From Streptomyces luteolifulvus (GTDB lineage Bacteria > Actinomycetota > Actinomycetes > Streptomycetales > Streptomycetaceae), in contig NZ_VZRB01000004.1 of the NCBI RefSeq assembly GCF_008806595.1, positions 248,001 to 312,000 on the forward strand: 64,000 nucleotides of DNA, in the 5' to 3' direction. Shown piece by piece: positions 34,419 to 42,630 of this stretch; the first letter of the stretch is position 1; every line of letters starts with the position of its first letter. Both the position numbers and the translations under genes were made by a program. The notes under the pieces were generated by a model. It did not search any database. It saw only the letters and a program-made list of their open reading frames with translations, and was not told the origin of the DNA.

Positions 34419-35639
34419 GTGACTTCCTTCGACTCCTCCCCGCAACTGAGCGTCTGGCGCGCACTGCTCGCACTGGCCGTCGTCTTCGTGATGCTGGCGA
34501 CCACCGGATGGACCGCGCTGCGCCATCAACGCGGCGCGACCGCGCTGCAGGCCTCGCTCACCGCATGGGAGCACGGGCACATCAACGGGCACCGGCTGCC
34601 GGACCCGCACGCGACGCCCGCTGTGCTCACCCGGTTCTTCGCCTCGCTCACCGCCGAGGAGCGCGCCCGGCTGGCGCGCCGCTACCCGCTCGCGGTCGGC
34701 AATATGAACGGCGCGCCCGTCTCCCTGCGCTACCGCGCCAACCGCCTCGCGCTCGCCGAGGCACGCAAGGTCGAGCGGGGGCGCATGCACGACAGCCGCC
34801 TCACCCCGGACGGACAGCGGGCGGCGGCCCGCCGTATGGAGCGGTTCGGGTCGCTGATGAGCGGGAACCGCAAGATCCTCGCGCTCGACCCCACCGGCTC
34901 GGGACGGGTCGCCGAGGTCTTCGGCGACCTGGCCGAGGCCGAGCGGATCTCCGTCGTCGTGCCCGGCGTCGACACCGACCTGCTCACCTTCCAGCGCACG
35001 GACCGCAAGAAGTACTCGGCACCCGTCGGCATGGCCAAGGCCCTGTACGCGGCCGAGCGCGACGCGAGCCCCACCACGCGTACGGCCGTGATCGCCTGGG
35101 CCGACTACACGGCACCCGACGGACTCGGCATCGACTCGGCGACCGCGATGCGCGCCGAGGACGGTGCCGTCCGTCTGACGGCGCTGCTGCGCGGCCTGCC
35201 CGGCAGCTCGCCCGTCGCACTGTTCTGCCACAGCTACGGCTCCGTGGTGTGCGGCCTCGCCGCACGGACCCTGCCGGACCGGGTCGAGGACGTGGCGGTG
35301 GCGGCCAGCCCCGGCATGCGTGTCGAGAACGCCTCGCAGCTGCACACCTCCGCGCAGGTGTGGGCGATGCGGGACGCCACCGACTGGGTCCAGGACGTGC
35401 CGTATCTGGAGGTCGGCGGGCTGGGCCACGGCGCCGACCCGATGTCCTCGGCGTTCGGCGCGCGTGTGCTGTCGGCGGAGGGCGCGCGGGGACACAGCGG
35501 CTATTTCGAGCCGGGCACGGCGAGCCTGCTCAACTTCGCGGAGATCGGGGTAGGCGCATATGGCGCGGTCGTGTGCGCCGACGAGGACGACACCTGCTGG
35601 AAGGGTATGTCCGGTCCGTCGGCGGCCGGACGCGCGTAG
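34419..35639 (+). CDS. Membrane-anchored alpha/beta hydrolase (DUF1023)
   Basis: 406 residues from the GTG at 34419. One N-terminal membrane segment (about 12-30) is followed by a helical region and a DUF1023 alpha/beta-hydrolase fold. Landmarks are ERISVVVPGVDTDLLTF, then ALFCHSYGSVVCGL with the nucleophile Ser in CHSYGS, AASPGMRVENA, ATDWVQDVPYLEVGGLGHG and a C-terminal His in ARGHSGYFEPGT. The triad Ser-Asp-His is complete. The substrate is unknown; actinobacterial DUF1023 proteins are often secreted esterase-like enzymes. It starts about 80 bases after the gene fragment. Confidence 0.86.
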   Translation: MTSFDSSPQLSVWRALLALAVVFVMLATTGWTALRHQRGATALQASLTAWEHGHINGHRLPDPHATPAVLTRFFASLTAEERARLARRYPLAVGNMNGAPVSLRYRANRLALAEARKVERGRMHDSRLTPDGQRAAARRMERFGSLMSGNRKILALDPTGSGRVAEVFGDLAEAERISVVVPGVDTDLLTFQRTDRKKYSAPVGMAKALYAAERDASPTTRTAVIAWADYTAPDGLGIDSATAMRAEDGAVRLTALLRGLPGSSPVALFCHSYGSVVCGLAARTLPDRVEDVAVAASPGMRVENASQLHTSAQVWAMRDATDWVQDVPYLEVGGLGHGADPMSSAFGARVLSAEGARGHSGYFEPGTASLLNFAEIGVGAYGAVVCADEDDTCWKGMSGPSAAGRA

Positions 35640-35684
35640 AGCCGCAGAAACTGCGGTGTGCGCGGGGAGGGGACGGAGGAGCTC

Positions 35685-36560
35685 GTGCCGCATACGATGA
35701 GCCGCATGGGTGACGTACTGGCCGGATTTCATGCCGCCTGGGAGTTCGAGTCCGACTCCGTGCTCATCCGTTACGAAAGGGGGATTCGAACACCCAAGCT
35801 CTTCCAGGCGCTCGGGGAACGCCGGATCCCGCTGCAGGCGATCGCCGGGGTGACCCTCACCCCCGGAAAACGCGGCACCGTGGTCCTGCGGGCAGAACCC
35901 AGGCCCGGCGCCGATCCGCTGATGGAGGCGGCCGCGGGACAGCTCAAGGAAGGGTGCGATCCTTATCGGCTGGTGCTGCCCCGCGACAGGGAGACGCTCG
36001 CCGAGTATTACGCGGACGAACTGCGGGCCCGGCTGCCGGAGGACGACAGAGGGCCGACCGATCGCTTCCTGGTGCCGGCTCCTGACGTGCCGATGAACTT
36101 CAAGGCTTACGACGGCAAGGCGTCCTTCGACGGCAAGACCGTGCACTTCCGCTGGTTCTGGACCGGGGCGTCCTCGGCGAAGTGGAAGGCCGGTGACCAG
36201 AGCTTCGCCGTGTCCGAGCTGAGCGGCGTCGAGTGGCGGTCGCCGGAGGTGTTCGAGGGGCATCTGCGCCTGCTGCGCGGTACGGCCGCGCCGGTGCAGG
36301 CCGATCAGGATCCGGCGGCGGTGGTGTTCGGGCTCGGATACGGTCCGGTGCACGAGTCACTGCCGTTCGCAGCGGCGGTGCTGGACGCGGTGCGTGTGCG
36401 CGGCGGTGTGGCGGCGGTCCCGGCTCCGTCCGCGCCGCAACGCCGGGACCCCGCGGACATCGCCGAACGGATCCGGCACCTGGGGGAACTCCACCAGGCC
36501 GGCCTGGTGACCGACGAGGAGTTCTCCGTGAAGAAGGCGGAGTTGCTGGCGGAGCTCTAG
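35685..36560 (+). CDS. DUF4429 protein with C-terminal SHOCT motif
   Basis: 291 residues. I start at the GTG at 35685 because GGAGGA lies five bases upstream; ATGs at 35697 and 35706 have no site. It has two related beta-rich modules: residues 8-110 (FHAAWEFESDSVLIRYERG, PLQAIAGVTLTPG) and about 130-230 (GKASFDGKTVHFRWFWTG, AVSELSGVEWRSPE), the PH-like DUF4429 repeat. It ends in a SHOCT helix pair, IRHLGELHQAGLVTDEEFSV and KKAELLAEL. SHOCT segments mediate oligomerisation or membrane association. Probably a stress or envelope adaptor; no enzyme motif. Confidence 0.85.
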   Translation: MPHTMSRMGDVLAGFHAAWEFESDSVLIRYERGIRTPKLFQALGERRIPLQAIAGVTLTPGKRGTVVLRAEPRPGADPLMEAAAGQLKEGCDPYRLVLPRDRETLAEYYADELRARLPEDDRGPTDRFLVPAPDVPMNFKAYDGKASFDGKTVHFRWFWTGASSAKWKAGDQSFAVSELSGVEWRSPEVFEGHLRLLRGTAAPVQADQDPAAVVFGLGYGPVHESLPFAAAVLDAVRVRGGVAAVPAPSAPQRRDPADIAERIRHLGELHQAGLVTDEEFSVKKAELLAEL

Positions 36561-36582
36561 TAGCGCTTCGTCAGGTTCTGGG

Positions 36583-37041
36583 CTAGCGCCCCTGAGCCGA
36601 CACCGCTCCCGCCTCCGAGTAGTGGGTGATCTTCCGGTCCAGGACGGCCAGCGTGTCCTGGAGCTCGGCGATGCGGTCCAGAACGTCCCGGCGAGTCTGT
36701 TCGAGGAGTTCGAAGCGGGCGGCAAAGGTGTGGTCACCCTCGCGCACCAGCTCCGCGTACCGGACCATGTCGGCGACCGGCATCCCGGTGAGCCTCAGCT
36801 TGCCGACGAGGTCCAGCCAGTCCAGATCGCGGTTGCTGTAACGGCGCTGGCCGGTGTGCGACCGGTCGATGTGCGGCATCAGGCCGATCCGCTCGTACCA
36901 GCGCAAGGTGTGGGCCGTCAGGCCGGTGAAGGCGACGACCTCGCTGATCGTGTAGCTGTCCTGGCCTTCGGGGCGCCGGTGGGGTTGCGGCGGTGCCGCG
37001 CAGGTGTCGGTCCTGGTACCCGTGGTCTCCATCACCGTCAT
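36583..37041 (-). CDS. MerR-family transcriptional regulator
   Basis: 152 residues from the ATG at 37039-37041 (the ATG at 37032 is an alternative with better spacing from GGGAG). Winged-helix DNA-binding domain: YTISEVVAFTGLTAHTLRWY, ERIGLMPHIDRSHTGQRRYS, then DLDWLDLVGKLRLTGMPVADM. A coiled-coil helix, QTRRDVLDRIAELQDTLAVL, provides dimerisation. There are no effector Cys residues as in metal-sensing MerR; it belongs to the one-domain group that often controls oxidoreductases. It is divergent from the serine hydrolase at 37162 and may regulate it; no palindrome was clear in the 120-base gap. Confidence 0.9.
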   Translation of the reverse strand: MTVMETTGTRTDTCAAPPQPHRRPEGQDSYTISEVVAFTGLTAHTLRWYERIGLMPHIDRSHTGQRRYSNRDLDWLDLVGKLRLTGMPVADMVRYAELVREGDHTFAARFELLEQTRRDVLDRIAELQDTLAVLDRKITHYSEAGAVSAQGR

Positions 37042-37161
37042 GACTCCCACGCTATGGCCTTGGAGTGCACTCGAAGCAAGGAACACCGATGAGAAATGCC
37101 GCGTCCGGGCAAGCCGGACCCCGCGATCGGGCCGACGCTCCCAGCGCTTAGGCTCGACGGC

Positions 37162-37983
37162 ATGTCCTTGCAGAGCCTCGCGTTGATCGAGAACTGGCCG
37201 GTTCCCACCGCGGCGGCGGGTGTCGTCCGGGCGGACGGTACGGTCCTGGGAACCCACGGCCCCGCCACCCGGCGCTTTCCCCTGGCCTCGGTCACCAAGC
37301 CGCTCGCGGCGTACGCGGCACTCGTCGCGTACGAGGAGGGGGCGATCGAGCTCGACGAGCCGGCCGGGCCGCCCGGGGCGACGGTGCGTCATCTGCTCGC
37401 GCACACCTCTGGCCTTGCCTTCGACGAGCACCGGATCACGGCCGCGCCCGGCGAGCGGCGGCTGTACTCCAACGCCGGTTTCGAGCAGCTCGCGGACCAT
37501 ATCGCCAAGGCGGCCGACATCCCGTTCGGCGAGTATCTGCGGCAAGCGGTCCTGGAGCCGCTGGGAATGGCATCGACCTCGCTGGAGGGCTCGCCGGCGA
37601 AGGACGGCGTGTCCACCGTCGAGGACCTGCTGCGTTTCGCGGCGGAGGTGCAGGCGCCCCGTCTCCTCGACCCTCGTACGGTCGCTGCGGCGATGACGGT
37701 CCAGTACCCGGGCACGAAGGGCGTCCTGCCCGGCTACGGCCACCAGAACCCCAACGCCTGGGGCCTCGGCTTCGAGATCCGGGACGCGAAGTCCCCGCAC
37801 TGGACGGGGTCCGCGTCCTCCCCGCGCACCTTCGGCCACTTCGGCCAGTCCGGTACGTTCCTGTGGATCGATCCGGACGCGAGGGCGGCCTGCGTGGCCC
37901 TCACGGACCGCGCGTTCGGTCCGTGGGCGATCGAGGCGTGGCCGACGTTCACGGACGCGGTGCTGGCGGAGCTGCGGCCCTGA
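37162..37983 (+). CDS. Beta-lactamase-fold serine hydrolase
   Basis: 273 residues from the ATG at 37162. Class C beta-lactamase/DD-peptidase fold: PLASVTKPLAAYAALV carries the SxxK nucleophile motif (SVTK), YSNAGFEQLADHI gives YxN, and FGHFGQSGTFLW replaces the KTG triad with HFGQSG. RHLLAHTSGLAFDEH is the second conserved loop. It has no signal peptide, so it is cytoplasmic and more likely an esterase or amidase than an antibiotic-resistance enzyme. It is divergent from MerR. Confidence 0.88.
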   Translation: MSLQSLALIENWPVPTAAAGVVRADGTVLGTHGPATRRFPLASVTKPLAAYAALVAYEEGAIELDEPAGPPGATVRHLLAHTSGLAFDEHRITAAPGERRLYSNAGFEQLADHIAKAADIPFGEYLRQAVLEPLGMASTSLEGSPAKDGVSTVEDLLRFAAEVQAPRLLDPRTVAAAMTVQYPGTKGVLPGYGHQNPNAWGLGFEIRDAKSPHWTGSASSPRTFGHFGQSGTFLWIDPDARAACVALTDRAFGPWAIEAWPTFTDAVLAELRP

Positions 37984-38023
37984 GGCCGGCTGGGTGCGGG
38001 CGGAGGGCCACGACTGCCCGCGG

Positions 38024-38680
38024 CTAGGGCGGCGTCATCTCCCACATCAGCAGCTCCGCCCCCGTCACTCCCACCGCGTCCACGTCCTTCGCGTCCGTGA
38101 TCCGCGCCGAGTCCCCGGCGCCCAGCTGCTCCCCGTCCAGCCGCACTTCACCCCGTACGACATGCACGTAGACGTACGGGCCGTCCGGCACGGCTGTCCG
38201 CTCCCCCACCGCCAGCCGCCGTACATGGAGCATCGCGCCCGCCTCCGGGACGGCGTACGGCGTCTGGTCGGCGATCCCGCGGACGATCTCGTACGACGGT
38301 TCGCCACCCGGTGTCACCGGTGCCAGCCACATCTGGACGAAGGTCAGCGGGGCGGTCCCGCCGTTGCGCTCCACATGGCGCACACCGGCCGCGGAGCTCA
38401 GCCGCTGCACGTCCCCGGGGCGCACGAGCGTCTTGTGCCCCCTCGAGTCCTGGTGGGTCAGCTCACCCTCGACCACCCAGGTCACGATCTCCGTGTGGCT
38501 GTGGGGATGCTCGTCGAAGCCGGCGCCGGGTTCGAGCCGCTCCTCGTTGCAGGCCAGCACCGCGCCGAAGCGGAGGTTGCCGGGGTCGTAATGCGGACCG
38601 AAGGAGAAGGCGTGCCAGGACAGGATTCCGGCCTCAAGGTCGCCGCCGCGGTAGCGCTCGGTGGCGCGCCGTACATCCAT
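38024..38680 (-). CDS. Pirin-family cupin protein
   Basis: 218 residues from the ATG at 38678-38680. Two cupin halves; the N-terminal half has the metal ligands in DEHPHSHTEIVTWVVEG, HQDSRGH and the Glu/His of QRLSSAAGVRHVERN. Pirin signature FGPHYDPGNLRFGAVLACNE. Bacterial pirins bind Fe, act as quercetinase-like dioxygenases in some cases, and interact with pyruvate dehydrogenase E1 in Serratia; aceE is 6 kb away but not linked in an operon. It ends 40 bases from the convergent serine hydrolase. Confidence 0.92.
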   Translation of the reverse strand: MDVRRATERYRGGDLEAGILSWHAFSFGPHYDPGNLRFGAVLACNEERLEPGAGFDEHPHSHTEIVTWVVEGELTHQDSRGHKTLVRPGDVQRLSSAAGVRHVERNGGTAPLTFVQMWLAPVTPGGEPSYEIVRGIADQTPYAVPEAGAMLHVRRLAVGERTAVPDGPYVYVHVVRGEVRLDGEQLGAGDSARITDAKDVDAVGVTGAELLMWEMTPP

Positions 38681-38716
38681 CACGCCCACCACGGTAGCCC
38701 CGCCGGAATGCGGTAA

Positions 38717-38923
38717 GGGCCCACCAACGCCGAGTGTCCCCACGCGCCGGCCGCGAGGGAGCCGCAGGGGGCGCGCCGGTGTCGAGAGGCCGAACGCGCG
38801 GAGGCGCGCAGCGCTGAGCACGATCGGCCACTCGACACCGGCTGAGGCGCCCCCGAAGGCGACCGAGCCGTCCAGCACAGCCGACCGAGCCGTCCAGCAC
38901 AACCCCTGCAGGCGACCGAGCCA
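38717..38923 (+). repeat. Structured intergenic repeat, copy A
   Basis: The element runs from GGGCCCACCAACGCC (38717) to GCGACCGAGCC (to 38870), and the end block GACCGAGCC recurs at 38883 and 38914. The left arm GGGGGCGC-GCCGGTGTCGAG (38767-38786) pairs with CTCGACACCGGC-TGAG-GCGCCCCC (38831-38854): 20 pairs with a 4-base bulge. Inside, GCCGA pairs with TCGGC and GCGC-GCA-GCGC makes the tip. A second copy lies at 51074-51226. No coding sense or transposase. It lies between the pirin start and fasR. Confidence 0.85.
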
Positions 38924-38947
38924 TCCGGATAAGGCAGTCTTGTCCCC

Positions 38948-40153
38948 GTGCCCCATCCCGAAGCCCGTCCTCCCGAAGCCGCAGCGCCCGACGTCCACCC
39001 GCACTCCGCGACCCTGAGGCGGCTGGAGAAGTCGTCCGGAAGTCTCGCCGCGCACGCCATCGCGCGCATGGACGAGACCCTGCCGTGGTACCGGGCCATG
39101 CCCCCGGAGAACCGTTCCTGGATCGGCCTGGTCGCCCAGGCGGGCATCGCCGCGTTCACCGAGTGGTTCCGGCACCCGGACGCCCCCCAGGCCATTTCCA
39201 CCGATGTCTTCGGCACCGCTCCGCGTGAGCTGACCCGGGCCATCACCCTGCGCCAGACCGTCGAGATGGTGCGTACCACCATCGAGGTCATGGAGTCCGC
39301 GATCGACGAGGTCGCGGCCCCGGGCGACGAGGGCGTGCTGCGCGAGGCCCTGCTCGTGTACGCCCGGGAGATCGCCTTCGCCACCGCCCAGGTGTACGCC
39401 CAGGCCGCCGAGGCACGCGGTGCCTGGGACGCGCGTCTGGAGTCGCTGGTCGTCAACGCCGTGCTCAGCGGCGAGGCCGACGAGGGGGCCGTCAGCCGGG
39501 CCGCGGCCCTCGGCTGGAATTCGCCCGAGCATGTGTGCGTGGTGCTGGGCACCGCCCCGGACGGTGACTCGGAGTTGACCGTCGAGGCCATCCGGCGGGC
39601 CGCCCGACACGCCAAACTGCAGGTCCTCACCGGAGTGCTCGGGGACCGGCTCGTCGTCATCGCGGGCGGCAGCGACAACCCGCTCGGGGTGGCCAAGTCG
39701 CTGATCGGACCGTATGCCGCCGGGCCCGTGGTGGCGGGCCCCGTCGTGCCCGATCTGCTCGCGGCGACCCGGTCCGCGCAGGCCGCGGCGGCCGGGCTCA
39801 AGGCGTGTTCTGCCTGGCAGGACGCCCCGCGGCCGGTGCTGGCGGACGATCTGCTGCCGGAGCGCGCGATCGCCGGAGACCCCTCGGCCCGTGAACAGCT
39901 GGTGGAGGAGATCTACAGACCGCTGGAGGAGGCGGGGTCCGCGCTCTTGGAGACGCTCTCCGTCTATCTGGAGCAGGCGAGCAGTCTCGAAGGGGCCGCA
40001 CGGATGCTTTTCGTGCATCCCAACACCGTGCGCTACCGGCTTCGACGTGTGACTGACGTCACCGGTTGGTCGCCGTCTGATGTACGTTCAGCGTTCACGC
40101 TGCGTATCGCGCTGATCCTGGGGCGTCTGGCCGAGGGAGATCTTCAGCTCTAG
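38948..40153 (+). CDS. fasR: FasR, PucR-type activator of the fatty-acid synthase operon
   Basis: 401 residues from the GTG at 38948. The central region (about 130-330) is a divergent GGDEF-like/PucR regulatory domain. The C-terminus carries a PucR-type helix-turn-helix: LETLSVYLEQASSLEGAARM then FVHPNTVRYRLRRVTDVTGW. It lies directly upstream of fabD in the same direction. The orthologue in S. coelicolor (SCO2386) was shown by Arabolaza and colleagues to activate the fabD-fabH-acpP-fabF promoter and to be needed for normal lipid synthesis. Probably senses a long-chain acyl product; no ligand residues can be named from sequence. Confidence 0.93.
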   Translation: MPHPEARPPEAAAPDVHPHSATLRRLEKSSGSLAAHAIARMDETLPWYRAMPPENRSWIGLVAQAGIAAFTEWFRHPDAPQAISTDVFGTAPRELTRAITLRQTVEMVRTTIEVMESAIDEVAAPGDEGVLREALLVYAREIAFATAQVYAQAAEARGAWDARLESLVVNAVLSGEADEGAVSRAAALGWNSPEHVCVVLGTAPDGDSELTVEAIRRAARHAKLQVLTGVLGDRLVVIAGGSDNPLGVAKSLIGPYAAGPVVAGPVVPDLLAATRSAQAAAAGLKACSAWQDAPRPVLADDLLPERAIAGDPSAREQLVEEIYRPLEEAGSALLETLSVYLEQASSLEGAARMLFVHPNTVRYRLRRVTDVTGWSPSDVRSAFTLRIALILGRLAEGDLQL

Positions 40154-40155
40154 GC

Positions 40156-40222
40156 TTTTGTCGGGGGCCCACAAAACCCCCTCGCGTTCTTCGTCCTTGT
40201 CCCCACGGGCGGCCGTGCCCGT
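40156..40222 (+). promoter_or_regulatory. fab operon leader with two inverted repeats, candidate FasR operator
   Basis: The 83-base gap between fasR and fabD holds TTTTGT-n9-ACAAAA (40156-40176), an AT-rich palindrome striking in this GC-rich genome, and ACGGGC-n6-GCCCGT (40205-40222). Either could be the FasR site known to lie upstream of fabD in S. coelicolor; I do not recall its exact sequence. Confidence 0.45.
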
Positions 40223-40236
40223 ACACAAGAGAGAGT

Positions 40237-41154
40237 GTGAGAGTGCTCGTACTCGTCGCTCCCGGCCAGGGTGCCCAGACGCCCGGCTTCCTGACTCCCT
40301 GGCTCGAACTCCCCGGTGCCGCCGACCGTGTCGCCGCGTGGTCGGACGCCATCGGACTCGACCTCGCCCACTACGGCACTGAGGCCGACGCGGACGCGAT
40401 CCGCGACACCGCCGTGGCCCAGCCGCTGCTCGTCGCGGCCGGCATCCTCTCGGCCGCGGCACTCGGTGACATCACTCCGGGTGCCGTGGCGGGCCACAGC
40501 GTCGGTGAGATCACCGCCGCCACGTTCGCGGGAGTCCTCGACGACACCGCCGCGCTGACCCTCGTACGCAAGCGGGGCCTGGCCATGGCCGAGGCCGCCG
40601 CGGTCACCGCGACCGGCATGTCCGCGCTGCTCGGCGGCGAGCCCGAGGCGAGCATCGCGCATCTGGAGAAGCTGGGCCTGACCCCGGCGAACGTCAACGG
40701 CGCGGGCCAGATCGTGGCCGCGGGCACCCTGGAGCAGCTCGCCGCGCTGGAGGCGGACAAGCCGGAGGGTGTGCGCCGGGTCGTCGCGCTGAAGGTGGCC
40801 GGCGCGTTCCACACGCACCACATGGCTCCCGCCGTCGACGCGCTGGCCAAGGCCGCCGAGGCCCTGACGCCCGCCGACCCGAAGGTCACCTACGTCTCGA
40901 ACAAGGACGGGCGGACCGTCGCCGGCGGCGCGGAGGTTCTGGAGCGCCTGGTCGGCCAGGTGGCCAACCCGGTGCGCTGGGACCTGTGCATGGAGACCTT
41001 CAAGGAGCTCGGCGTCACCGCGCTCATCGAGGCGTGCCCCGGCGGCACGCTCACCGGTCTCGCCAAGCGCGCCCTGCCCGGCGTCCAGACGCTCGCGCTG
41101 AAGACCCCCGACGACCTCGACGCGGCCCGCGAGCTCATCGCAGAGCACGCCTGA
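40237..41154 (+). CDS. fabD: Malonyl-CoA:ACP transacylase
   Basis: 305 residues from the GTG at 40237 (GTG 40243 is an alternative). It transfers malonyl from CoA to holo-ACP for type II fatty-acid synthesis and can also supply polyketide ACPs. GQGAQ is at 10-14, the nucleophile Ser88 in GHSVGE, and the catalytic His in AFHTHHM (about 189-195). ANVNGAGQIV and the conserved Arg in VRKRGLAMAE, which binds the malonyl carboxylate, are present. First gene of fabD-fabH-acpP-fabF. Confidence 0.97.
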   Translation: MRVLVLVAPGQGAQTPGFLTPWLELPGAADRVAAWSDAIGLDLAHYGTEADADAIRDTAVAQPLLVAAGILSAAALGDITPGAVAGHSVGEITAATFAGVLDDTAALTLVRKRGLAMAEAAAVTATGMSALLGGEPEASIAHLEKLGLTPANVNGAGQIVAAGTLEQLAALEADKPEGVRRVVALKVAGAFHTHHMAPAVDALAKAAEALTPADPKVTYVSNKDGRTVAGGAEVLERLVGQVANPVRWDLCMETFKELGVTALIEACPGGTLTGLAKRALPGVQTLALKTPDDLDAARELIAEHA

Positions 41155-41178
41155 GCTTGTAAAGGAGCCGACCGACAC

Positions 41179-42180
41179 ATGTCGAAGATCAAGCCCAGCA
41201 GGGGCGCCCCGTACGCGCGCATCCTCGGTGTGGGCGGTTACCGTCCGACCCGGGTCGTGCCCAACGAGGTGATCCTCGAGACGATCGACTCGTCCGACGA
41301 GTGGATCCGATCGCGCTCCGGCATCGAGACCCGCCACTGGGCGTCCGACGAGGAGACCGTCGCCGCGATGTCGATCGAGGCGTCCGGCAAGGCGATCGCC
41401 GACGCCGGGATCTCCGCCGAGCAGATCGGCGGTGTGATCGTCTCGACGGTGTCGCACTTCAAGCAGACGCCGGCCGTCGCCACCGAGATCGCCGACAAGC
41501 TCGGCACCGCCAAGGCCGCGGCCTTCGACATCTCGGCGGGCTGCGCGGGCTTCGTCTACGGCCTGACCCTCGCCAAGGGCATGATCGTCGAGGGTTCCGC
41601 GGAGTACGTCCTCGTCATCGGCGTCGAGCGGCTCTCCGACCTCACCGACCTGGAGGACCGTGCGACGGCGTTCCTCTTCGGCGACGGCGCGGGCGCCGTC
41701 GTCGTGGGCCCGTCGCAGGAGCCGGCGATCGGTCCGACGGTCTGGGGGTCCGAGGGCGACAAGTCCGAGACCATCAAGCAGACCGTGCCGTGGACCGAAT
41801 ACCGGTCCGGCGAGGTCGCCAAGTTCCCTGCGATCACGCAGGAAGGTCAGGCGGTGTTCCGCTGGGCCGTGTTCGAGATGGCGAAGGTCGCCAAGGAGGC
41901 GCTGGACGCCTCCGGACTTTCGCCGGACGATCTGGATGTCTTCATTCCTCACCAGGCCAACGAGCGGATCATCGACTCGATGGTGAAGACACTCAAGCTG
42001 CCGGAGCATGTCACGGTCGCCCGTGATGTGCGCACCACCGGCAACACCTCGGCCGCCTCGATTCCGCTCGCGATGGAGCGGCTCCTGGCGACCGGCGAGG
42101 CGAAGAGCGGCGACACCGCGCTCGTCATCGGATTCGGGGCGGGTCTCGTGTACGCCGCGACGGTCGTTACCCTCCCCTAG
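41179..42180 (+). CDS. fabH: Beta-ketoacyl-ACP synthase III
   Basis: 333 residues from the ATG at 41179, with AAAGGAG upstream and 24 bases after fabD. It condenses an acyl-CoA starter with malonyl-ACP to begin chains; in Streptomyces it accepts branched starters, giving iso/anteiso fatty acids. The triad is complete: Cys122 in ISAGCAGFVYG, His258 in PHQANERI and Asn289 in GNTSAAS. Trp in EWIRSRSGIETR marks the CoA entrance. Full length. Confidence 0.97.
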   Translation: MSKIKPSRGAPYARILGVGGYRPTRVVPNEVILETIDSSDEWIRSRSGIETRHWASDEETVAAMSIEASGKAIADAGISAEQIGGVIVSTVSHFKQTPAVATEIADKLGTAKAAAFDISAGCAGFVYGLTLAKGMIVEGSAEYVLVIGVERLSDLTDLEDRATAFLFGDGAGAVVVGPSQEPAIGPTVWGSEGDKSETIKQTVPWTEYRSGEVAKFPAITQEGQAVFRWAVFEMAKVAKEALDASGLSPDDLDVFIPHQANERIIDSMVKTLKLPEHVTVARDVRTTGNTSAASIPLAMERLLATGEAKSGDTALVIGFGAGLVYAATVVTLP

Positions 42181-42282
42181 GCACTCCGTGCCGGATCATG
42201 TGATCCGGCACGGGAACCGCATCACCTGCCGCTGACGCGGTGGGCGCCAAACCCTCTGGATACACACGAAGGAGCGCCTCAC

Positions 42283-42531
42283 ATGGCCGCCACTCAGGAA
42301 GAGATCGTCGCCGGTCTCGCCGACATCGTGAACGAGATCGCCGGCATCCCGGTCGAGGACGTCCAGCTGGACAAGTCCTTCACCGACGACCTGGACGTCG
42401 ACTCGCTGTCCATGGTCGAGGTCGTCGTCGCCGCCGAGGAGCGCTTCGACGTCAAGATCCCGGACGAGGACGTCAAGAACCTCAAGACCGTCGGCGACGC
42501 GACCGACTACATCCTGAAGCACCAGGGCTGA
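42283..42531 (+). CDS. acpP: Acyl carrier protein of fatty-acid synthesis
   Basis: 82 residues, acidic four-helix ACP. The phosphopantetheine site is Ser41 in DLDVDSLSMVE. It starts at the ATG at 42283 with AAGGAG upstream. It carries growing acyl chains between FabD, FabH, FabF and the reductases elsewhere in the genome. The 100-base gap from fabH contains no obvious terminator, so it is likely cotranscribed. Confidence 0.98.
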   Translation: MAATQEEIVAGLADIVNEIAGIPVEDVQLDKSFTDDLDVDSLSMVEVVVAAEERFDVKIPDEDVKNLKTVGDATDYILKHQG

Positions 42532-42630
42532 TCCCAGGATCGGTCCGCCTGCCCCGCCACCCGGCGGTGGCGCCGTAGTCCCCGCCTACGCGGGGGTTGT
42601 CCCCCTCGTACCGATGGAGAAAGAATTCCC

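Noticed and set aside
38717-38923. Insertion sequence or transposase remnant
   Set aside because: No transposase coding sense in either copy and no target duplication visible; the signal is a hairpin, so I list it as a structured repeat instead.
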